Assembly (NCBI RefSeq): GCF_000814325.1
Contig: NZ_JPHF01000013.1
Coordinates: 1-64,000 of the forward strand
Origin: Flavihumibacter sp. ZG627
GTDB lineage: Bacteria > Bacteroidota > Bacteroidia > Chitinophagales > Chitinophagaceae
DNA: 64,000 nt
Direction of reading: 5' to 3'
Part shown: piece after piece, positions 52,835 to 62,114 of the stretch
Position numbering within the stretch: the stretch's first letter is position 1
Layout of the letters: the number at the start of each line of letters is the position of its first letter
Notes under the pieces: generated by a model
Database searches by the model: none
Seen by the model: only the letters and a program-made list of their open reading frames with translations
Told to the model about the DNA's origin: nothing
Program-made: the position numbers and the translations under genes

Positions 52835-54323
52835 CGGCCCATGCTATACTGGCACGAATGGCACGTTTCCATTGATTGATTCCCGCTTCCATTTCAGCAG
52901 CACTATGTTCAGGAATAAATGTTTTATCGGCTTTCCATTGCTGCTGTATATCGGCTACGCTTTCCCAGTAGCCTACCCCGAGACCGGCGAGATAGGCTGC
53001 TCCCAGCGCCGTTGTTTCATATACCTCCGGACGTACTACAGGAACCTGCAGGAGATCACATTGGAATTGCATAAGCAGGTTATTTATAGTGGCGCCACCA
53101 TCCACTCGAAGCTCGCGGATAGGTAGTCCTGCATCTGACTCCATCGCCTTAAGCACGTCCATTGTCTGGTAGGCAATGCTTTCCAGGCAGGCCCTCGCTA
53201 TATGGGCTTTACCTGTACCTCTTGTAAGGCCAAATACAGTTCCACGTGCATGCTGGTTCCAATGTGGAGCACCCAGTCCGGCAAAGGCCGGAACAATATA
53301 TACCCCGTCACTATCTTTTACCCTTCCCGCAAGTTCTTCTATATCTGACGATGACCTGATCAGATGCAGTCCATCACGTAACCACTGTACCAATGCTCCA
53401 GCAATAAATATGCTTCCTTCCACGGCATATTCTACCCTGTTATTGATTTTCCATGCTACGGTGGTGAGAAGATTATTGGTTGACCTTACAATTTTTTCAC
53501 CCGTATGCATAAGCATGAAGCATCCGGTGCCGTATGTATTCTTAACCATTCCAGGTTGAGTACACTGCTGTCCGAACAGGGCAGCCTGCTGGTCGCCGGC
53601 AATTCCTGCTAATGGGATATTGGCGTTTTTAACAACGGCCTCACTTACCGCATAGATCCTGCTGCTCTGTATAATTTCAGGTAAGACCGATGCGGGTATA
53701 TCAAAGAGTTTTAGCAGTTCATCATCCCAGTCACAGGTATTGATGTTCATTAACATTGTTCTGGATGCATTTGAAACATCTGTGACGTGAACTTTTCCAT
53801 TGGTAAGTTTCCAGGAAAGCCAACTGTCAATTGTGCCAAAGGCGAGTTCACCCTTAACCGCTTTTTCCCTGGCTCCGCTGATATTATCAAGTATCCATTT
53901 GAGTTTTGTAGCAGAAAAATAAGCGTCGAGAACAAGCCCTGTTTTTTCCTGAATCACCGGTTCAATTCCGTCTGCTTTTAACTGGTCACAGTAAGCAGCG
54001 GTTCTGCGGTCTTGCCAAACTATCGCATTATATATTGGTCTTGATGTAGCACGATCCCAAACTACTGTTGTCTCCCTTTGATTGGTTATGCCAAGAGCAG
54101 CAATATCACTGATGGTGAGGGATGCTTTTGCAATGATCTCCGCCAGTACAGAAAACTGTGATGCCCAGATCTCTTCTGCATCATGCTCAACCCATCCAGG
54201 CTGAGGGTATAGCTGCGTAAATTCTTTCTGTGCTACCTGGCAGATCATTCCATTCTTGTCAAAAAGAATGGCCCTGGAACTGGTAGTTCCCTGGTCGAGC
54301 GAGATGATAAACTTCTCCGGCAT
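52812..54323 (-). CDS. glpK: Glycerol kinase
   Basis: Phosphorylates glycerol to glycerol 3-phosphate with ATP (503 residues). FGGY-family features: [15 protein letters not shown] at the start, [23 protein letters not shown] and [14 protein letters not shown] 54323 gives the usual start; the frame reaches a GTG at 54362. It leads the glpKDF operon. The gene upstream (DUF5686) is on the same strand, 48 bp away. Confidence 0.96.
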   Translation of the reverse strand: MPEKFIISLDQGTTSSRAILFDKNGMICQVAQKEFTQLYPQPGWVEHDAEEIWASQFSVLAEIIAKASLTISDIAALGITNQRETTVVWDRATSRPIYNAIVWQDRRTAAYCDQLKADGIEPVIQEKTGLVLDAYFSATKLKWILDNISGAREKAVKGELAFGTIDSWLSWKLTNGKVHVTDVSNASRTMLMNINTCDWDDELLKLFDIPASVLPEIIQSSRIYAVSEAVVKNANIPLAGIAGDQQAALFGQQCTQPGMVKNTYGTGCFMLMHTGEKIVRSTNNLLTTVAWKINNRVEYAVEGSIFIAGALVQWLRDGLHLIRSSSDIEELAGRVKDSDGVYIVPAFAGLGAPHWNQHARGTVFGLTRGTGKAHIARACLESIAYQTMDVLKAMESDAGLPIRELRVDGGATINNLLMQFQCDLLQVPVVRPEVYETTALGAAYLAGLGVGYWESVADIQQQWKADKTFIPEHSAAEMEAGINQWKRAIRASIAWADDGTGIR

Positions 54324-54371
54324 GCAAAAGTGTTTTGGCAGAATAAGATAAGCAAAAAACACATGAGAATA

Positions 54372-56897
54372 TCAGAATGCGAGCCTGAAACTGCCAAAGA
54401 TGCCAAAGCGGCTTACGGACTCAACAGGAAGCGGCCTTGGTAATACTCTCCAAACAAAGTCGACCCTGAATACCTTGAAGATATTATCTACACCAGTGCC
54501 TAACTCCATATAAACTTTACCATCAAGGTCCTTGAACTGGTTGTATGTATTGTTGAAGTTGAGCGCCTTATTTGCTTCGCTGATGCCTCCTGTAATAGCT
54601 TTCGCACTCCAGAATTGCCTGAACTTCAATTTCCGTGTGAGGGGTATATACCGGAATATCCCGTTGCCAAAATTATGCTCCACATTAAATCCCGCATACC
54701 GATCACTGATATATTCAAACCTCGCCATCAGGTTGAAAGCATATTTGTTGTAATAGTAGATCTCGTTGCCGGGCATAACATTCAATAGCATATAGGGAAG
54801 TGTGCCATTGGTCTTGCCTGCAAATACGTTATAGTACAGACTTCCATAAGGAGCTATCTTCATATAATCTGAAACACTTGCATAGAGCCTGTCATAGCTG
54901 TAATTGCTATTGAAAACATTAGGTAATCCCCTGGCATATTGTAATTCAAGAATAGGGAGGGCGCTTCCTAAACTGTAGCGGTTGAAATTTGTTTCAAAGA
55001 ACTGCTCATTGTAGGCAAACCTTAGTCGTAAGCCCATTTCAAAATTATGAAGTGCCTGGCCCTTGCCACCATTATCGATGAATAATGATTTTGGCGGGAG
55101 ATTCTGCAGTGGATCAAAATTTTTCTGTGTGGCAGTTATGGTTGCCGAAATGCCAGGTGTCCACTCCTTGAAGTATTCAAGCCTGGCTTCCTGGATCTGC
55201 ATGAACTTGATGGGAATTCCCTGCTTTCGGATGGCCAGTGCAAAGATGTTGTCGGTGCTGATCTCATCATAATAAACCTGGCCATTATCAAGATCCTTGG
55301 TATAACTGGCATGGATATATGTACGCGGCGATCTGCTGAAAAGATATTTTCCTTCCAGCTTATATTTGAATTGCTGGTCGCCGAATCCATATGCCAGATA
55401 GCCATGCAGGAACAGGTCCTTATTGAATTTTGGATTTGTTCCCAGGTCAAAGCGCATCCTGAATCCTTCCCATGCATTGGCAGTAGCCCAGTTAAACCAC
55501 GGACCTATCTCATAATTCCCAACATTCTTATAACCAGTGGCGAGGAAGTTGATAGTACTCACATATCTTTTAAAGAGTGGCATCTTCTGCAGGGTATCTA
55601 TCATGGCATAAATTGCCTTCTCATTTTTACTGAGCTCTTCATGCCGCGAGCCGGCCCAGAAACTATCTGCTTTCTGTTGCGCACCCGGTAGGAAATGCAC
55701 CTCACTCTGAACCTTATTACGGGCTATCGTATCTCTTATATATTGTTCATTTACGACGATGTCTTTATAGGTTGCGGTTTTACGGCCTATGACACCAAAT
55801 CTTGTTTTTCCGATAGGGGCAATATCAGCAACAAACTTATCCTTCACCAGAAACCAGGTACTGTCATTGATCATTTTAAACTCCTGGATCAGGCTGAGCT
55901 TATCAATGAAATTAATATTGGCATCGCGACGAAGATGCAGGGTCATCTTCTGTATTGCCCAGGTTGGATCATGCACCCAGCAATCGCCTTCAAAAGTATT
56001 CTCCCCTTTACGCTTTGGACTAAATACCATATGTATCAGTCGTTGCCCGGCAACATATTGTGTATCGAGTACTTTGTAATTGTAATATGCATCGCCATTG
56101 TCGCTGATCGGACTAACAAATTCCTTATCAAATACGGGGATGAAATTATTATAGAAGTTGATGACCTGGTCTGTACCACCCAGGAACTTGCTCACACTTT
56201 CATTATTAACGCCCTTGGTATTTACCGCCTTTATCCATTCACGTGTACGACGAGGTGATTTCTGGTAGTAGTATTCTGATAAGGTTTCAGTAAGATAAAC
56301 GGGTAGAAAGGGTTGACCCTCTGAAGTATCAATATTATCAAGAATGAAACCGAATGGACGGAGCGGACCAAAGTCCTTCATCTTGTCTTTGTTGATGCGG
56401 TTTATATCCAGCTCCAGTTTGTTATATAATTCGTAGGCAAAAGAATTGAAACGATAGCGGTCATTCATTGGCTTTCGCTTCACGATCCTCTTCCACATCA
56501 GGTATCCACGGTCTATCTTTCTCTTCACAACCACCTCAGTGGTGAACTTACCCCTTTCCATATTCACGATAAGCTCAATGGAATTTTCATCTCCCTTTGA
56601 AAGGGAGCGGGCGATCTCCGGACTTATGCCGATCCGCACATCCTGGTATCCTACATATGTAATTTCAAGGCTATCGACAGGCCACTCATCAAATCGGAAA
56701 ATAAAACTGCCTGCAGAGTCAGTCAACCGCCCTTGTTGAGACCGGATGAATTTCAATGAGGCGAAAGGGATGCGTTCATCGCTCAATTTATCCTTTACAT
56801 ATCCCCGAATGGTTTTGGTTTGCGCATTGGCGAATAAGGTTATCAGCAAAGTAAGCAGCACCCCAAATACACGGCGGCTTTTGGGACTAAAATTCAT
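54372..56897 (-). CDS. DUF5686 outer-membrane protein with CarboxypepD_reg-like domain
   Basis: 841 residues: signal peptide (VFGVLLTLLITLFANAQ), a carboxypeptidase-regulatory-like beta domain (about 27-115, TIRGYVKDKLSDERIPFA...), then the DUF5686 region, which is a long beta-rich segment ending in a likely barrel (terminal FRLAF with aromatic end). It is Bacteroidota-specific and not a TonB receptor by length or plug motif. Function unknown; an outer-membrane role is inferred. Confidence 0.87.
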   Translation of the reverse strand: MNFSPKSRRVFGVLLTLLITLFANAQTKTIRGYVKDKLSDERIPFASLKFIRSQQGRLTDSAGSFIFRFDEWPVDSLEITYVGYQDVRIGISPEIARSLSKGDENSIELIVNMERGKFTTEVVVKRKIDRGYLMWKRIVKRKPMNDRYRFNSFAYELYNKLELDINRINKDKMKDFGPLRPFGFILDNIDTSEGQPFLPVYLTETLSEYYYQKSPRRTREWIKAVNTKGVNNESVSKFLGGTDQVINFYNNFIPVFDKEFVSPISDNGDAYYNYKVLDTQYVAGQRLIHMVFSPKRKGENTFEGDCWVHDPTWAIQKMTLHLRRDANINFIDKLSLIQEFKMINDSTWFLVKDKFVADIAPIGKTRFGVIGRKTATYKDIVVNEQYIRDTIARNKVQSEVHFLPGAQQKADSFWAGSRHEELSKNEKAIYAMIDTLQKMPLFKRYVSTINFLATGYKNVGNYEIGPWFNWATANAWEGFRMRFDLGTNPKFNKDLFLHGYLAYGFGDQQFKYKLEGKYLFSRSPRTYIHASYTKDLDNGQVYYDEISTDNIFALAIRKQGIPIKFMQIQEARLEYFKEWTPGISATITATQKNFDPLQNLPPKSLFIDNGGKGQALHNFEMGLRLRFAYNEQFFETNFNRYSLGSALPILELQYARGLPNVFNSNYSYDRLYASVSDYMKIAPYGSLYYNVFAGKTNGTLPYMLLNVMPGNEIYYYNKYAFNLMARFEYISDRYAGFNVEHNFGNGIFRYIPLTRKLKFRQFWSAKAITGGISEANKALNFNNTYNQFKDLDGKVYMELGTGVDNIFKVFRVDFVWRVLPRPLPVESVSRFGIFGSFRLAF

Positions 56898-56989
56898 AGA
56901 AATGCAAAAATAATATAAGTTGGATAACGTAAATATTACTTTAACAGTTGTGTTAAGGCAGAATATTTTGAAGATTCAATTAGTTTCTA

Positions 56990-57008
56990 TTACTTTGATT
57001 TTCAAAGT
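56990..57008 (+). promoter_or_regulatory. Operator ACTTTGA-N3-TCAAAGT over a -7-like element
   Basis: Perfect 7-bp arms at 56992-56998 and 57002-57008 with a TTT spacer. TTACTTTG (56990-56997) is one base off the -7 consensus, so a bound dimer would block the promoter. It lies 6 bp before the ATG at 57015 and may be the site for the winged-helix protein encoded second in this operon. Confidence 0.55.
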
Positions 57009-57014
57009 GCTTTT

Positions 57015-57641
57015 ATGAATAGTACTCACAGTGGCATTGAAACCCTAGAGGATATACGCAAAATAATGGAGAGGAGCAGCCGCTTCATCAGCCTCAGCGG
57101 CTGGAGTGGAATTGCTGCCGGACTCTGCGCTATAATTGGCGCCTGGCTTGGATATGGGGCAATGGGCGACTATCATTCAAATGCGAATAGGGAAGTTGCC
57201 CAATGTGTTGAATGCCTTCGCAATAATCTTGTCTGGATCGCTGCCGTCGTTTTTGCTGCCGCGGTTTTCGCGGCATTTATTTTTACCTATATCCGTAGTA
57301 AGCGGGATGGTGTTGCCATTTGGGGCAACTCCGCCAGGAAACTTCTTTGGAGCACATTGGTTCCCATGGCAGTAGGTGGAGCATTTATCCTGCGATTGAT
57401 ACAACTGGAAGAGTATCAACTTGTGGCTTCTGCATCCCTTTTATTCTATGGTCTCGGCTTGCTTAATGGAAGTAAGTATACCCTTGGAGAGATCCGTTTC
57501 CTTGGCTATGCACAATTATTGACAGGCATCATCTGCCTCTGGTTTACGGAGTATGCAATCATCTTCTGGGTAATCGGATTTGGACTGTTACACATCATTT
57601 ATGGTATCGCAATGTGGTGGAAATACGAAAGGAATAAGTAA
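57015..57641 (+). CDS. Membrane protein paired with a winged-helix regulator
   Basis: 208 residues with about six helices (roughly 27-50, 75-95, 110-125, 133-150, 160-177, 180-198). No transporter or enzyme motif was found. It is followed 5 bp later by a small winged-helix regulator; this pairing is common in Bacteroidota, but the membrane protein has no known role. It could be a signal-responsive partner or simply the regulated gene. Confidence 0.78.
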   Translation: MNSTHSGIETLEDIRKIMERSSRFISLSGWSGIAAGLCAIIGAWLGYGAMGDYHSNANREVAQCVECLRNNLVWIAAVVFAAAVFAAFIFTYIRSKRDGVAIWGNSARKLLWSTLVPMAVGGAFILRLIQLEEYQLVASASLLFYGLGLLNGSKYTLGEIRFLGYAQLLTGIICLWFTEYAIIFWVIGFGLLHIIYGIAMWWKYERNK

Positions 57642-57646
57642 GGATA

Positions 57647-57946
57647 ATGAAGAATCCTATTGAGCATCTGAATAAAATTTTTGACAGTCGTATAAGGCTG
57701 GGTATCATGAGTTCACTCATGGTGAATGATTCCGTGAATTTCAACGAGCTGAAAGAACTGATCGAAGTGACCGATGGTAACCTTGCCACCCATCTCAAAA
57801 CTCTGGAAGAGAACGCCTATATTAAAGTGCAGAAGGGATTTATAGGTAGAAAGACCAATACCATGTACAGTGTAACAAAAGCGGGCGAAAAGGCTTTTAA
57901 ACTTCACCTTGACGCCCTTGAGAAAATGATCAAATCTATTGGTTAA
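57647..57946 (+). CDS. Winged-helix transcriptional regulator
   Basis: 99-residue single-domain winged-helix protein (HTH_34/ArsR-like group). Helix-turn-helix at about residues 33-58 (FNELKELIEVTDGNLATHLK), wing near 64-85 (KVQKGFIGRKTNTMYSVT), and a C-terminal helix for dimerisation. No metal-binding cysteines, so not a classic ArsR sensor. It most likely controls its own operon through the palindrome at 56992-57008. Confidence 0.88.
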   Translation: MKNPIEHLNKIFDSRIRLGIMSSLMVNDSVNFNELKELIEVTDGNLATHLKTLEENAYIKVQKGFIGRKTNTMYSVTKAGEKAFKLHLDALEKMIKSIG

Positions 57947-57948
57947 TT

Positions 57949-60900
57949 CTAGAAGTCTACCCCCAGTGCGAAATGAAAGATCGGTTTCCCTTTAAAGATG
58001 CCATTCATCTCCCATCCGGTATCAAGCCTCATAAAATATCCAAGTAAGGTACTCCTTGCACCAAAGCCATAACCGCCTACAAAAGGTCCGATACCACCAG
58101 CCTTGATACGCACAGAAATGGGATCTGTTGGATTATCGCGGTAGATCCTGTCGGGTCGCTTGATGCCATTATAGGAACCATTCCATGCAGACCCCAGATC
58201 AATGAATTGTACCAACTGGAAATTACGCAGGAAAGCATTGTTAATAGGACGCTTCAGCAAAGTAGTGAACACAGGGAACCTGAACTCACTGTTAAGCACA
58301 ACCGCATTATTACCATTGGCTATATTCTGTTTAAAGCCTCTCATATTAACGGCAAGTGCCTGGAATGCATAAGTGGGATCCTGTGGCAATTCATCTGTAT
58401 TGGCCTTTGGAAACAACCATCCATCCTGTCCACCCAGGTAATACAATATTTTGCGATTACCCCAGGAGAAATCTCCCGCTGCTCTACCTGCCCAGATGAA
58501 GTTCTGGAAGATAGGGTAGTAGTAACGTGCATCAAAACCAACATTAAATGTATTGCGTCCATCTGATGTTGCAAGTTTGCTGATCTGCATATTGAAATCT
58601 CCATATACCTTGTAACGAAGCCCGTTCCAGATATTGGTGGCCTTCTCAACAGCATTATCATGTACATATTCAAGACGCACCAGTCCATAGGTCCTTTTGC
58701 TATCAGGTACACCCACCGTTTGCGGTAGTTCAACTATTGATTTGGTAACTACCTTGTCTAAACGAACGCCGGTATTCAGTCGAATACTCCTTACCCTGTC
58801 GAGCGGATAACGCATCCCTAATTGGTAAAGGTTTGTAAAGAGCTTGGCCGGCACAGCAAGTGTTGTGTTCTGGAAAGGCGTTGAACCCACATCCGTACGG
58901 CGATAATACATGGCCGAATAATCCACCCGCTTCTTCAGGTAATCAAATCTTGCCATATACTCCGAACCAGAATTGAATAACGATTGTGAGCCGGGTATAA
59001 ATATATTGGGATCACCAACCTGTACGGGAATTCCCTGTCCGGCTGTATTGATCAAAGGTGACCTCAGCATTCCTGTGAAACGAATATCTTCCATGAGGTC
59101 ATAAACGGTGACCTTGAACATTCCATTGAAGCCATTATTGGAACTGTTGGTTACAGGCAAAGAACCTGTATAGGGCTCATACCTTGTTACCAGCACATCA
59201 TTATTAAAGAGCGAACCTGTTACCTGGTCTACCGAAAACTTCAGCCGGTACTGGAACCGGCCTGCTTTCTTAAGTATAGATGGCTGCTGTTCTTCTGCTT
59301 CAAGCGCAGCACGGGCAGCAGCACTGGTATCAACCGGCTCATTATCAAATTCAGTATCGAAGATTACCTTATTAGATGTGTCAGCAACTTCAGGTTGTTG
59401 GAATTGCAATGCATTACCTGCCGCAAGCCTGGCCTCGTCAATTGTTCGGCGACGAAAATCTGTTGGCCTCGGGTTGATATTACGCTTGCGTAAAGTGTTC
59501 TCATCAACCTTCAGCTTGTAAAGGAATTTCAACTCTCCTTCCTGGCGTACTTCACTTACCTGGTCCATATCACCGGCCGATTTTGTTTCCACTAAACCAC
59601 TCTGGTAATTGGTGATCGGGAATACATAGGCCGAATCATTGGTGATGGAAAGCGTGAATATGGTATCGGGTTCCACCTTGTCATAGAACTTCAGCAATGA
59701 ATCTATATCGCGGTATTCAGGATTGCGAAGTACATCATCTCCGATGCGGTAAATAGTATCAACACCAACCCTTTCCGTTGAAAAGAATCCTGCAAAACGG
59801 TTATTGATTCCATTCTCATCTGCAACAAATGTGAAGTGGGATGTATTGTATTGTGTGGGATATCTAGCATTGCCATATTTCAGGTTGCTCATTTGCGAGA
59901 TCTGCTTGAATTCAGACTTGTTGAAATTATCGATCAGGAAAATATTATACCGGTAGTTGGATGGCAATACTGTATCTGTACTTACCGCATTTACCGATGG
60001 CCTGTTGGATGAATAGAGTATACCAGCCTTATTGGGAAATGCCACGAAGGATGGATCAAGATCATCATAAATATCATTGGTGATCTGCTCTGCACGTTCA
60101 CGGTCGATCTTGAATGTATAGATATCTGACTGACCGTTCTTCACAGCACTCATCAACAGGGTGTTATCGTCTGTCATGTATTTCACATCCTGTATCTGTT
60201 CAAAATCAAGCACCAGTTTATCGGCCTTGATCCTTGAATAGATATCATAAGTGAACATCCTGAGCTTCCCTTCAAAACTATATACAACAAGAAGTTTATT
60301 CCCTTTTCCATTCCATGCAAGCAGTGGCAGGTGCGGATCCTGGCGGGCTTCAAGGTTTCTCACTCCATTGCGGAGCAGCACTTTCTTAGTTGTATAATCT
60401 TCATAATAGATCACACATTGCTGCCCTTTCTTGTATTCAACAACGGCATAGCTCTGGCTGCGCGGGGCGGGATTGGGAGTGAAGTTGTAGAAATCAGTAT
60501 TCTTGTCTATCTCTTCCACAACAGACATAGATCCCTTCGGATTATTACGCCTGCCCCTGATATCCTTTGAATATTTCGACTCGTTATAGGTCATTACTTC
60601 ATTGAGCAATGCCTTGAATTTCATCTTGGCGATACGGTTCGAAGCACCATTCAGATTGCGGTATAATCTTGCGAGGTAGAGGAAGTATTTGGTGTTCTCT
60701 TTTTTATAAACTTCTTCTATATATCGCCAAAAACTATGCCCGGCAAGGTTGGGCTGGTCATAGGCAAACTGGTAAAAGTTGCGATACTTTCCTGATAGCA
60801 TGGCTGATTTCAACTGGTCATCAAGTTCGGTACTCCAGTTTTCCGCTGCATAGGAAACGAAACCATCGGTAAGCCACTTTGGCAGATCAAGCAGGGCCTG

Positions 60901-61392
60901 GTTTGCTGCAAATTCACCAAGGTCATCTCCGAATAAAATATTGTCGAGCAACACACGGGCAATACCCTGGCGAACCTGTTTGCGTAAATGAAGATGATCG
61001 CTGTTATAGTAGATCACCATCTTATTATTCACCAGTTGGGTATTTCCTCCATTCACTGCCACGTCAGTCTTTAGACCGATATTTGTTTGCTGGAAGTCAT
61101 TGAAGCTATTGTAGACAACAATATTGGTTCGTCGCTGGAGACCATATTCCATAAAGGTCTCCATCTCCGGAAGCTCTATCTCTGCGAGTTGAGCTACCGA
61201 TTTAGCAATGGGCTCACCGTTCTGGCTATAATATGTATTGAAATTGTCAGTCTGGTAAAACTGCCATTTGAAATTTTTGTATTGAACCCTGTTTTTTCCA
61301 AATTCTACCGTGTTCACCTGGGAATATGCCAGGTTGAATGTATTCAGCAGGGAAAGGATGATGATCAGAGCAAAATTCTTCGGAAATTGCAT
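57949..61392 (-). CDS. Composite exported protein: peptidase-like domain, PD40 propeller, Omp85-like barrel
   Basis: 1147 residues. Signal peptide (FALIIILSLLNTFNLAYSQ), then a region (about 30-260) that resembles peptidase-MA-type domains but has RQGIARVLL where HExxH would be expected, so likely inactive. The middle (about 300-560) holds TolB/PD40-type repeats such as YDDLDPSFVAFPNKAGILYSSNRPS. The C-terminal ~450 residues are a beta barrel with MRGFKQ (Arg1018) and NSEFRFPVF, like the VRGF/Y motif of Omp85 proteins, and end in VDF. No POTRA repeats were recognised. ATG 61392 preferred over TTG 61398. Possible outer-membrane assembly or transport role; not shown. Confidence 0.8.
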   Translation of the reverse strand: MQFPKNFALIIILSLLNTFNLAYSQVNTVEFGKNRVQYKNFKWQFYQTDNFNTYYSQNGEPIAKSVAQLAEIELPEMETFMEYGLQRRTNIVVYNSFNDFQQTNIGLKTDVAVNGGNTQLVNNKMVIYYNSDHLHLRKQVRQGIARVLLDNILFGDDLGEFAANQALLDLPKWLTDGFVSYAAENWSTELDDQLKSAMLSGKYRNFYQFAYDQPNLAGHSFWRYIEEVYKKENTKYFLYLARLYRNLNGASNRIAKMKFKALLNEVMTYNESKYSKDIRGRRNNPKGSMSVVEEIDKNTDFYNFTPNPAPRSQSYAVVEYKKGQQCVIYYEDYTTKKVLLRNGVRNLEARQDPHLPLLAWNGKGNKLLVVYSFEGKLRMFTYDIYSRIKADKLVLDFEQIQDVKYMTDDNTLLMSAVKNGQSDIYTFKIDRERAEQITNDIYDDLDPSFVAFPNKAGILYSSNRPSVNAVSTDTVLPSNYRYNIFLIDNFNKSEFKQISQMSNLKYGNARYPTQYNTSHFTFVADENGINNRFAGFFSTERVGVDTIYRIGDDVLRNPEYRDIDSLLKFYDKVEPDTIFTLSITNDSAYVFPITNYQSGLVETKSAGDMDQVSEVRQEGELKFLYKLKVDENTLRKRNINPRPTDFRRRTIDEARLAAGNALQFQQPEVADTSNKVIFDTEFDNEPVDTSAAARAALEAEEQQPSILKKAGRFQYRLKFSVDQVTGSLFNNDVLVTRYEPYTGSLPVTNSSNNGFNGMFKVTVYDLMEDIRFTGMLRSPLINTAGQGIPVQVGDPNIFIPGSQSLFNSGSEYMARFDYLKKRVDYSAMYYRRTDVGSTPFQNTTLAVPAKLFTNLYQLGMRYPLDRVRSIRLNTGVRLDKVVTKSIVELPQTVGVPDSKRTYGLVRLEYVHDNAVEKATNIWNGLRYKVYGDFNMQISKLATSDGRNTFNVGFDARYYYPIFQNFIWAGRAAGDFSWGNRKILYYLGGQDGWLFPKANTDELPQDPTYAFQALAVNMRGFKQNIANGNNAVVLNSEFRFPVFTTLLKRPINNAFLRNFQLVQFIDLGSAWNGSYNGIKRPDRIYRDNPTDPISVRIKAGGIGPFVGGYGFGARSTLLGYFMRLDTGWEMNGIFKGKPIFHFALGVDF

Positions 61393-61462
61393 ACCCAATG
61401 ATTGTGGTCTAAAATTATGGTTTTCAGGCTTATCCCCCTAATCCACTTAAAATAATAGAGCT

Positions 61463-62101
61463 ATGTTAACAATACAGTCTTTTGTCTTTAGTCCCATTAT
61501 GGAAAACACATATGTGCTCTATAATGAAACGGGTGAATGCATGATCATTGACCCCGGCTGTTACGACCAGCAGGAGGAGTCTGAACTTCGGTCATTCATC
61601 ACCAAACATAAACTCACACCGAAACTTCTACTCAATACACATTGCCATCTCGATCATGTTTTCGGCAACCATTTTGTTCACCACGCCTGGAAACTGGAAC
61701 TCCACCTTCATCCCGCAGAAAAAATCGTGCTGGATTATGCGCCGGAAGCGGGTAGTCGATGGAATCTGCCTTTCCGCAATTATGATGGTCCCCTTCATTT
61801 TATTAAAGGGGGGGAAATGATTTCCCTTGGTGCCAACCAGCTTTCGATTTTGGAAGCACCCGGGCATTCACCCGGACATATATGCTTTTATTCATCGTCA
61901 CAGCAATTTATCATTGGCGGCGATGTCCTTTTCCGAAGGAGCATTGGCCGTACCGATCTTCCCGGGGGTAACCACCAGCAATTATTGAACAGTATACGTA
62001 CGCAATTGTTCACCCTTCCGGATGCGGTGAAAGTATATCCCGGTCATGGAGAACCGACAACTATAGGAGAGGAGAAACGTAGGAACCCGTTTTTGACCTG
62101 A
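61463..62101 (+). CDS. MBL-fold hydrolase (glyoxalase II-like)
   Basis: 212-residue metallo-beta-lactamase-fold protein with a complete zinc site: His60-X-His62-X-Asp64-His65 (HCHLDH), His in PGHSPGH, Asp in IGGDVLF and His in YPGHGEPT. It is shorter than true glyoxalase II and lacks that enzyme's C-terminal domain, so the substrate is open (thioesters or persulfides are possible). Divergent from the composite gene and convergent with the flippase. Confidence 0.9.
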   Translation: MLTIQSFVFSPIMENTYVLYNETGECMIIDPGCYDQQEESELRSFITKHKLTPKLLLNTHCHLDHVFGNHFVHHAWKLELHLHPAEKIVLDYAPEAGSRWNLPFRNYDGPLHFIKGGEMISLGANQLSILEAPGHSPGHICFYSSSQQFIIGGDVLFRRSIGRTDLPGGNHQQLLNSIRTQLFTLPDAVKVYPGHGEPTTIGEEKRRNPFLT

Positions 62102-62114
62102 AAATCATTTACGA

